Shown here: positions 7,531 to 15,800 of the stretch, in pieces
How positions within the stretch are numbered: the first letter of the stretch is position 1
Layout of the letters: the number at the start of each line of letters is the position of its first letter
Assembly: GCA_000733355.1 (NCBI GenBank)
Contig: JNVV01000054.1
Coordinates: 124,545 to 144,447, forward strand
Direction of reading: 5' to 3'
DNA length: 19,903 nucleotides
Source: Falciphora oryzae
Lineage: Eukaryota; Ascomycota; Sordariomycetes; Magnaporthales; Magnaporthaceae
Notes under the pieces: generated by a model
The model's input: only the letters and a program-made list of their open reading frames with translations
Told to the model about the DNA's origin: nothing
The model's database searches: none
Position numbers and translations under genes: made by a program

Positions 7531-10500
7531 TCACGAAGACAACCCGACGCAGTACGCATACCCTCCCCAGAATCCAGCACCACAGTCCCGGCTCACGGCA
7601 GGGTTCCTTTCGAGAGTCAGCCAGCATCCTACTTTGCCAGAGTCCCCGGAAAACAACAGAGCTTCCCTGCGACAAAGCATCACAATGAGTGTCGGCATGG
7701 AGAGAAGAGGAACGTACCAGTCGTAGAATTGGTCAGTCGTGATGCCATACTTGACGGATATGTCGTAGCAGAACAGGCCGTCGCCAGCTGCACAAAGCGC
7801 AGTTAGCCTCGTTCGTTTTGTGCTCCGGCTTCGTTTCGTGTCAGCTGAGCCGTGCCTACCTAGGTGCCACTTGTTGCACTTTGGCGCGATCCCCTCTTGG
7901 GTCGGACCCGGCGGTGTCGGGCTCGGGCTCGGGGCGCTGGATGTCGAGGTTGAGGCTGGAGGCGTCCAAAAGCGTCACATGTCAGTTCCTTTACGAGCAA
8001 GTCCTCGCAGTCTTTCTGCTTGGTACCGGCGATAGGAAAACCCACATGTGCTGGTCGTCAGAGTCGTAACGGGACCCGGGTCCTCGCCATTGTCGGGGTT
8101 TTCGGTAATGCTAATGCAATAGCGGTATCCTGGAAGGGATGAGTTTGCTTTAGTTCAGCGCCCATTGTGAAGCCCTTACTTTCTCGCTGCGCAAGGGAAC
8201 AGCTTACCGGGCCACAGTCCCTGGCACTGGTCGCCGACGGTAGGGTTCCTAAAACACATCAGACTCTTGTTCTGTCATGCTGCCTGTAGGTTTAAACAGG
8301 ATTTCCCCTATAGGTTTAAACAGGCTTTCCATTGCTCACCAGGCATAAAACTGCGCAATGGTAATGCCGTTTCGGTCGAGAATGCTCTGGCAGGTGAATC
8401 CGGCAATGACGCTCTGGTAGCCCTTGCATTCAGGGGTCGCGCCCTCCTGGACAGAAAGACGAGCAAGGCCGTCAGCTCCTGCGCATCAGATGACTCAAGG
8501 TGGGGAGTGGAGTGCAAGTGTAACTGGGCCTTTTTGTCTCACTCGGATAGGAAGCAACTTGGGCGTCTCGATGGGCTTGGGCGGCTTGGTGAAGCTGGCG
8601 CCGTTCCACTGCGCCATGCAGTAGCGGTATCCGGGCTGGGGCGCGCAGCTTGTCGAATTGACCTGCAGCGAAGGGTTCCTGTGCGGTGGAGAGAAAGGAG
8701 CAGCAGTCAGCTCAAAGACCCTCGGACGGAGCACTACACACGCGCCGGTGGCCAAGCTGGGCGACCTTACCAGTTGGCTAGCTGATCGGGACTGAGGGAC
8801 CAGGCGCTGGCCAGGGCCTCGCAGACCGAATTGAACCACGACGACGAGACATCATAGGGCAGGGTGAGCGAGTCGCCGTCGGCGTAGAGAAAGCAGTCGG
8901 TGCGCGTGCCCTCCGCCATCGGCAACAGCTGGGGAAGACCGGTGATGGCAGGAGGGGTGTAGGTCGCCTTGGGGAGGCTGCCGTAGGGAACGGTGGCGTA
9001 GGTTGTCGTAGACACGTAGTCGGGATGCCCCGGGTACTGGTTGATGGAGCCGACGGCCTTGACACAGTAGGACGTGTCTTTCCACAGGTTTGTGCAGCTG
9101 GGCGGTGCCGCGAGGGTCAGCAAGCTGGCCGGACACGGCGAAGGAGGCATCTGAGTGCAACATACTTGGCATTGACATGGGGGTTCAGAAACAGAAAGTC
9201 GGGCAGCGAGATGCTGTACTTGACCACCAGCTTGTTGCAGTACTCGCCTTCGGCGACAAGGTGGTACAGCGCGCAGTTGGTGGTCGTGTTGGGCGCAATG
9301 TCTGGCGGCACCGGCGCCGCTGTCTGCACCGGCGGGCCGGTCGTGGTCGGGTACGGCGGGACCGTGTAGTCGGGCTCCCCCGGCGGCGACACGCAGATGG
9401 GGTCGCCGATGGAGTTGTTCATGGAGCGGCACAGGTCGCCGAGGATCGGGTTCCCTGGGCGGGCGTCAGCAGGACATCCCCAAGCGGACGCCACCGGGGC
9501 CTGCGCACTCACATGTGGTCAGCTGGACCTGGGCAAGGCCCCTGGAGCTGGCAATGCCGAGGCACGTGTCGTTGGCCTTGACCGTGTAGAGCGCGCACTT
9601 GTTCCGGATGCACAGGCTGCCGCTCGTCGGGAAGTCGGCGCAGAAGGCAGGGAGCCCGTTGTCGTAGAGCAGCCAGGCCGTGGCCACCCCCTGGGACTGC
9701 GAGATGGACTGGCACGTGTCTCCGGGCCGGATGGTGTAGGAGCTGCCCGTGCAGCTGCTCCCGGGGTCTGTCTGGACAGGTCTGGCAAGACAGGTGTCAA
9801 AACAACAAGATCACGGACTAGGACAAGGCTGAACAGGCGTGGAATCGCGGCTTGCTCCAACTCACCCGGCAGGGAACGGCGTCGTAGAGGTCCCCAGCGG
9901 AAAGCCCGTCTTGGAGCATCTCGACGTCAGCGAGCTGTACTTGGACCGCAGCAGGAAGCCGTCGTTGATGGGGGATCCGGCTTGGAACTGAAGCTGCTTG
10001 ATGACGCAGTTGTCGCAGAGGTCGACGGCCTGCTGTTGGCGTCCTGCAAAAAAGGCAACAGGAAAAAGTTAGTCGGCTGGGAGCTGCCCTGGGGACCATC
10101 TCGGACACGTACGCAAGAGGTTGGGATACGGCATGGTCCCGTTGGCGCTCCTGGTTGCATTGGCTGCCGCGGGAGCCCGGGCAGCGGCACCCAGTCCGCT
10201 CTCGGCAAAGCCCCTGCCGACGACATTGCACCATCTGCCCTCATCCTGGATGCAGGTGCGGTTGAAGTTGTAGAACAGGATCTGAGGGATGAAGGAGGCC
10301 GGCGCGCTGCGGTTGGCGGCGATCTCAAACGTGTCTCCCGCGCCACAGGCCCTCTCGGCGGCGGCCTGGTACTGGGCCAGAGAGGACGCACAGGCGCCGG
10401 TGCAGGCCTCCTCGAGCACCTCCTCGGACTTGTAGTCGCCGGGCAGGAAGGCGCCGATTTGACGCGAGCAGTCGACGTTGGCCGTGAGCGCCGAGACGCA

Positions 10501-10632
10501 GGCGGACGACATGGAGCCACTGGGCAGAGTGTCCACCGTGATGACCTGGAGGGCGGACGAGGATGATGCGAAGAGGGCCGCCGCCCAGAGGCCGAGGCCA
10601 GCAAGCTGTGTGGGAAGGAGGGACGGCATCAT
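7531..10632 (-). CDS. Secreted multi-LysM chitin-binding protein, 12 exons, 730 aa
   Basis: The exons I reconstruct are 10632-10113, 10043-9866, 9781-9513, 9454-9166, 9097-8771, 8678-8543, 8446-8340, 8248-8208, 8129-8046, 7955-7860, 7787-7718 and 7606-7531. They total 2193 nt, exactly 731 codons with the stop. All eleven introns are GT-AG and most have CTAAC/CTGAC-like branch sites. Residues 1-27 are a signal peptide (start at the first of two methionines, MMPSLLPT). Residues 30-170 are a cysteine-containing N-terminal region typical of long fungal LysM proteins. LysM-like units lie near 248-291 (YTIRPGDTCQSIS), 298-343 (YTVKANDTCLGIA), 386-430, about 490-549 (degenerate), 580-627 and 678-725, most carrying W/L-N-P; Ser/Thr/Pro linkers lie at 345-380 and 644-670. 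LysM domains bind chitin and its oligomers outside the cell. The gene is divergent to the chitinase. The short exons 8-11 were inferred from protein pattern and need transcript support. Confidence 0.85.
8287..8324. repeat. Short direct repeat inside LysM intron 7
   Basis: The 14-mer TAGGTTTAAACAGG occurs at 8287-8300 and again at 8311-8324, a period of 24. Each copy contains the palindrome GTTTAAAC. The copies lie inside the 91-nt intron 8339-8249 on the minus strand and do not touch the splice sites. A local duplication is the simplest explanation. Confidence 0.85.
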
Positions 10633-10774
10633 GGGATGCTTCTCAGTTGTCGGCCAGCAGCAGATGCCAAACGAGCGGAAGGCTGGAGCGATCAAGGGGC
10701 CGGAGAAGGGCGCCTAGCCTAGCTACCTTGGCCGGGGCTCTCTGGGGCGTCACGGGCAGCCCGGGCCAAAGCAG

Positions 10775-10784
10775 CATATACATA
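10775..10784 (-). promoter_or_regulatory. TATA-like element upstream of the LysM gene
   Basis: Read on the minus strand the sequence is TATGTATATG, the only AT-rich block in the 230 bases before the start codon. It lies about 145 bases upstream of the ATG at 10632, a plausible distance for a fungal gene with a leader of 80-120 nt. No transcript data support it. Confidence 0.35.
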
Positions 10785-11152
10785 CAGCCGCAGCAGCAGT
10801 GAACTTGACGCGACGGCCGTCACTCTCGCCGCGCGAACCCTGTGAGAGCCGTGGCCTAGCGTGGTGGATGCCGCCGCGTCGCCACATGCGTGCTGTCGGT
10901 CCTTTTGGCACCCTTGCTCGACACAGCGGGGCAGTCATTCCCGTGACCCCTTTTCCGTGCCGCTGACATGGCTGCATCTGGCATGCTGCCTTTGTCGCTT
11001 TATCCGACTTGGCCATCTAATTACCTACGCAGGTGCCTGCCGTTTGCGCTATAGTTCGCCTTGGCGATTACCGCGTCTGCGGTGGGAACAAGCGTTCAGG
11101 ATTGCGGCGGAGCAAACGAGCCGCGCGAGCCGTACCGCACTATTTCATTTCC

Positions 11153-11232
11153 GAGGCCCGAGTCTACTGCTCGCGTGCGGCTTGAGTGCGAGGTCCGAGT
11201 CTACTGCTCGCGTGCGGCTCGAGTGCGAGGCC
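11153..11232. repeat. 37-bp tandem duplication in the shared upstream region
   Basis: Copy one is 11153-11189, copy two 11190-11226, and a partial third copy (GAGGCC) follows to 11232. The copies differ at two positions, both C/T differences. The core shared stretch is CCGAGTCTACTGCTCGCG, which could present a duplicated protein-binding site to whichever gene uses this region. Confidence 0.9.
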
Positions 11233-11474
11233 TTTTTTCCCCGCAGGGCAATATAAGGCTGACCTTCTGCGCCTCGGATGCGACCGTGGGGTCTGGTGAG
11301 CCTAATCTAGGTTGCAAAGCCGGGGCTAGGTAGCCATGTGGGTGGAATCAGGTATGATTAATTTACGGCATCATTTACCCACTAACTATGCAACTTTGTA
11401 TAAGAACTCCCACTAATCAGATGCCGATCCTCGTCTGGGCCAAGCCCACCCAAAAAGGGCCGTTGCTGCATCTG

Positions 11475-11482
11475 CTTTGCAG
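11475..11482. repeat. Left target-site duplication of the hAT-like element
   Basis: The eight bases next to the left terminal repeat are CTTTGCAG. The eight bases beyond the right terminal repeat (12190-12197) are CTCTGCAG. Seven of eight match, and the one difference is a C/T transition. Eight-base duplications are the rule for the hAT superfamily, and CTCTGCAG also fits the nTnnnnAn preference described for Ac-type elements. Confidence 0.7.
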
Positions 11483-12189
11483 CAGGGTTCGGAATTTAGT
11501 TAGTTAGTCTAGTCGCCATGTAACGGGCTGCGGCCACCTAAGGGAAGGTCACGCCTGGAAAGGGGGGCTCTCTCGGGGAGATCTCAGAGGTCAGCAGTTC
11601 AACAATCGTATTCGTGCAGGACTTAACAAGTCTATGGTGATGGTAAAACAAGAAACGATAGCTTGGCTTTCAGACTCCTTTCACAGGGGGTCCTTCAGGC
11701 CCTTCTTACACAGTCCTCCGGCCGTCCTTCGGCTGTCATCGGCACGCCTCCTCCTCCGTGGCGTCCGTACGGGGCTGGATATGCTTCGTCCCCTTATCAG
11801 GGTTCGGAGCTTGGATGTGCCTTGGCCGGGCTGGGCGTCTGTTATCTGCGGAGGCCAGCCGGCATGCGTGTCATAGAGGGAAGCTCTCTTGATCAGCGTG
11901 TCAACCCTCTGGATCAGGGCGTCACTCGGGGCTTACGCCCCTCTGGCCACCAACCGGAGTCCTCCCCTGAGACCACCGGTGGCGGTTCCTAGGGCTGTTG
12001 ATCGTGGCTCTGTGCGGGGTGTTACACACCACCTTGGGTAGAACTAACTAATTTAGTTAAAGTAACTAACTAACTAGTTGGTTGAAAATTTTTTAGTTAG
12101 TTATTAGTTGGTTGAACCACAGGCTAAGACTAACTAAACTAATTAGTTATGACTAAAACTAAAAACCAAAGATTAAATTCCGAACCCTG
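11483..12189. mobile_element. Non-autonomous hAT-like element (MITE), 707 bp
   Basis: The element is bounded by perfect 16-bp terminal inverted repeats, CAGGGTTCGGAATTTA at 11483-11498 and its reverse complement at 12174-12189. Flanking 8-bp direct repeats differ at one base. CAGGG-type ends plus an 8-bp duplication are the signature of hAT elements. Subterminal regions carry repeated TTAGTTA/TAACTAA words, denser at the right end (12040-12170), which resembles transposase-binding subterminal repeats. An internal partial copy of the terminus (CAGGGTTCGGA) begins at 11798. The interior has short open frames (11634-11876, 11663-11992) with no recognisable domain and no room for a hAT transposase, so movement would need a transposase in trans. 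It sits between the divergent LysM and chitinase genes, 623 bp before the chitinase ATG, and may influence either promoter. Confidence 0.8.
12040..12170. repeat. AT-rich subterminal repeat array of the hAT-like element
   Basis: About 130 bases, far more AT-rich than the surroundings, consist largely of the words AACTAACTAA, TTAGTTAGTTA, TAGTTGGTTG and their complements. Related words (TTAGTTAGTTAG) occur just inside the left end. The arrangement allows extensive self-pairing and fits the subterminal repeats of hAT elements. Confidence 0.75.
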
Positions 12190-12197
12190 CTCTGCAG

Positions 12198-12812
12198 CCC
12201 GAGAATAAGCACCGAAATAGCCACATGGCGTGGACCATGGTGCTTTCGGTGCGGAGATGTAAGACGAGCCACTCGGCATGCAATGACGGAAATAAGCGGC
12301 GCAGCGCATGGCACCCGATTTTTGTGATATTGCCTCGAGGTGGATAGCCTGACTAAGAGGAGCCTGACCACCCTCCAGGGCCGCGATCCTGCGCTTGGCG
12401 TCCGGACCCTCTCTTCCTGCAATGCTACGTATTATATGCTCGCGCGTGGATTCTGCCGGCGCGTCTCGTTGATCTTGTCCGTATACGCGACGGCACCGAG
12501 GCTGAAGGCAGTGGGCCGGAAAAGGGGCTTGCGGCGACGGGCAAGCTCGCACGCGAGAAGTAGGCAGGTACCTAGGTACACAGCCAGGCTTGGAATGGCA
12601 GGATATCTGCGCCAGTATTAAACACAGAGCCGCTCTCGGCCCTAGCCTCTCGCCGTTCGTCAAGAGACCAAGGGAGCAGGAGACCACTCCTCGTCGGTCC
12701 TGCTGCTTGTCGCGCTCCCGTGCCGGTCCTCAAAGACAGGACACATCAGAGTTCGCCCTCTGTGGCTACGCCTTTGTCTCTTTTTCACCGCTAGCCCTGG
12801 AGCCTGGGCATC
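12198..12812 (+). promoter_or_regulatory. Proximal upstream region of the chitinase gene
   Basis: This 615-bp stretch holds no supported gene; a minus-strand frame of 182 codons has no recognisable domain. Features that may matter are a 12-bp palindrome GTACCTAGGTAC at 12568-12579, a TATA-like AGTATTAAAC near 12612-12621, and a pyrimidine-rich leader before the ATG. The start codon context is GCATCATGGC. A TATA at about 12615 would give a leader of roughly 160 nt. Confidence 0.45.
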
Positions 12813-15800
12813 ATGGCTATCATCCGCTCTTTACACCTGCTCCTGGCTCTGGCCTCGGTCGTCTCTGCTCTGCCGCGACAGCCACCAGCTGCCGTTTCCG
12901 AAGGCCTCGACACTGGCAGCCAGCCCGTGTGCACCCCCTTCCCAACATCCCTCGTCTCGCAGGAGGACTTTGCCGCCAAGCCACGGTCTGAAGACGGCCT
13001 GTGCCGGCGGGACGAATATCTCCAGACTTCGGCTGCCGGCTCTCTTTCTTCGCCCAACAGCGGCCATGTTTTCAACAAGCGCCAATCAGACGACCCATAT
13101 GCGTGCGCCGAGGGCAAGCCGTGCAGCAACCACGCCTGCTGCGGCAAGACGGGCGTGTGCGGCTACGGCCCGGACTACTGCGGCACCAACGGGCAGTCTC
13201 CCAACGACAAGTGCTGGAGCAACTGCGACGCCCACGCCGAGTGCGGCCGGTACTCCGAGGAGCCCGGGGCCAAGTGCCCTCTGAACGTGTGCTGCAGCCA
13301 GTTTGGTTTCTGCGGCACGATCGAGGACTTCTGCCGTGTCACAGACGACGAGAAGACCAGCTGCCAGAGCAACTGCGAGCAGCCAGGCTCTGGTTCCTCG
13401 GGCGGCGACGTGCAGAAGCGCATCGTCGGCTACTATGAGGCCTGGAACTACAAGAAGAAGTGCATCGGCATGGGCATCCAGGACATCCCCGTGGGCAGCC
13501 TGACGCACCTGTACTACTCGTTTGGCTACATCAAGCCCGACAGCTACGACATCATCCCCATGGACGACGGCAACCCGCCGCCCGAGTCGACACTGGCCGA
13601 GTTTGCCGGGCTGAAGCGCAAGAACCCGGCGCTCAAGGTCGTCGTCGCGCTGGGCGGCTGGACCTTCAACGACAACAACACCATCTGGCAGCCCGTCTTC
13701 AGCGACATCGTGTCGTCCGAGAGCAACCGCGCCAAGTTCATCGACAAGCTCAAGACCTTCATGACGCGCTACGGCTTTGACGGCGTCGACCTCGACTGGG
13801 AGTACCCCGGGGCGCCCGATCGCGGCGGCAAGCCCGGCGACGGCGTCAACTTCACCAAGCTGCTGCAGGAGATGCGCAAGGCGTTTGACGGCATGGCGGG
13901 CGGCCACAAGGAGATCACCTTCACAGCGCCGACGAGCTACTGGTACCTGCGCCACTTCGACATCGAGGCCAGCGCCGAGGCGGCCGATGCCGTCAACGTC
14001 ATGGCGTACGACCTGCACGGCATCTGGGACGCCAACAACCCCATCGGGGCGACGGTGCTGGCCCACAGCAACCTGACCGAGATCAACCTGGCGCTCAACC
14101 TGTTCTGGCGTAACGGCGTCAAGGCCGACAAGCTGGTGCTGGGGCTCGGCTTCTACGGGCGGTCCTTCCAGCTGGCGGACCCGTCGTGCTCGACGCCGGG
14201 CTGCCTGTACAAGGGCGGCGCCGCCAAGGGCCCCTGCACCGACAACTCGGGCACGCTGTCGTACGCCGAGATCATGGACATTATCGACACCAACAAGCTG
14301 ACGCCGTACCACGACAAGGAGAACGCCGTCAAGTGGATCACATGGGGCGGCGACCAGTGGGTGTCGTACGACGACTTTGACACGATCCAGCAGAAGATCG
14401 AGTTTGCCAACGCTCTGGGGCTGGGCGGCCTGCTGATCTGGGCCGTCGACCTCGACACGCCCGACCTCGACGCCCTCTCGGCCGTCGTCTACCCGGAGCG
14501 GCTGGGGGCGCGCGCCGAGAAGGCGACGGCGGCCAACAACTGGTCCAAGGTCGACGGCGGCCACTGCCGCGTCACCGACTGCGGGCACCCGTACTGCAAC
14601 CCGGGCGAGATCATGATTGACAGCCAGCAGTGCTCGGCCTACGACTTTTGGGACGACAGCTACAAGAGCAGCGCGACCTGCTGCCCGGTCGAGTCTGCGC
14701 CGGATCCCGGCGAATGGTAAGTCCCTGGTCCTGGTGACTGGTCCCTGGCTTCTTGAACCCTTCTCAAAAGACGGCCCTGACTGACAATTACTCGGAAAAC
14801 AGCACCTGGCGAGGCTGGGGCGACTTTGGCTTCTGCAACGGCCAGTGCGAGGCCGGCGAGGTCGCGCTGCAGTCGTCCGTCTACAGCGACGACGTCCTCT
14901 ACTGGTGCCTGGACGGGCGGGCGTTCCTCTGCTGCAAGGCCGACGCCGCCGTGCCCGACTGCCGGTGGTCCGGGTGCGGCAACAGCTGCAACTCGGACGA
15001 GGACGACCTGACGTGGCGCGACAGCGGCTGCGGCAAGGACAAGAAGGACCGCTTCTGCTGCGCAAAAGACCAGAAGTGGGCAAACTGCAAGTGGAACGGT
15101 AAGCCCGGCAGCTGCTTCGACAACCACTGCGAGACGGGCTGGCAGGTGTCGATGACGACGTCGTACCAGGGCGAGGGCGAGGACTGCGGTTTCTGGCACA
15201 AGGACCGCGACCGAAACTTCTGCTGCGACCCGCCGCCCGACAAGTCGCCCTTCCTGCCCGTGCCGCTCGAGTACCTGTTTGAGAGCCCGCCCGAGGACAA
15301 GGAGGCCAACACAAAGTTTGACCTCAAGGTCGACCCGACGTACGGCGGCAGCAACGCCGTGCCCTTTGCCGAGGACCCCAACAACTCGCCCTTTGGCTTC
15401 GTCGTCATGGTCAGCCCGGACGAGATCCAGGTGACGCTGGACCGCCGCGACGGCTCGCACTGGGAGGTCTTTGACTGCTTCGACGCCGTGACCGAGGGCG
15501 AGCACACGGTCCGCATGCTGTGCACCGACACGAGCGAGAGCTCCAACTGCGGAAAGATCCACCTCGGCCACGGCGCCCCGGGCACCATCATCCAGATGCC
15601 CGACGGCTGCGGCCCGGGCAAGTACGCCGTCGCCAAGGCGCTGTCCGAGAGCAAGAACCAGACCCTGCCGCACCACCTGGTCCGCCGCGGGCTGGCCGTG
15701 GGCGAGGCGGCGCCCGTCATGGACCTGACGTTCGACTACGACTTCCGCAGGGTGCCGCGCGACATGGGCGACACGCTGCTGCGCATCGACTTTAGCAACG

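Larger units (their letters stand above)
10633..11482. other. Upstream region of the LysM gene (left part of the shared intergenic region)
   Basis: This stretch separates the LysM start codon from the hAT-like element. It contains a TATA-like motif on the minus strand and a 37-bp tandem duplication, both listed separately. Small frames on both strands show no domain. It is one part of a 2180-bp region between two divergent start codons, so it probably carries promoter elements for the LysM gene and perhaps for the chitinase. Confidence 0.6.

Noticed and set aside
8767..8769. Stop codon at the end of LysM exon 5 as the true end of the gene
   Set aside because: The TAA is part of a GTAAGG donor. 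The next exon restores the W-N-P motif in frame, and further LysM units continue to a natural end at 7531.
9397..10566. Plus-strand open frame of 389 codons opposite the LysM gene
   Set aside because: The minus-strand reading gives a signal peptide, LysM motifs and consistent splice sites; the plus frame has no recognisable domain.
12139..12687. Minus-strand frame of 182 codons between the MITE and the chitinase
   Set aside because: It begins in the chitinase leader and ends inside the transposon's terminal repeat, and its translation shows no domain.
13086..15314. Long minus-strand open frame (742 codons) opposite the chitinase
   Set aside because: It is antisense to a clear chitinase exon and spans its intron; the translation is a run of Arg/Ser/Ala/Val with no domain, as expected from the strong C/G third-position bias of the real gene.
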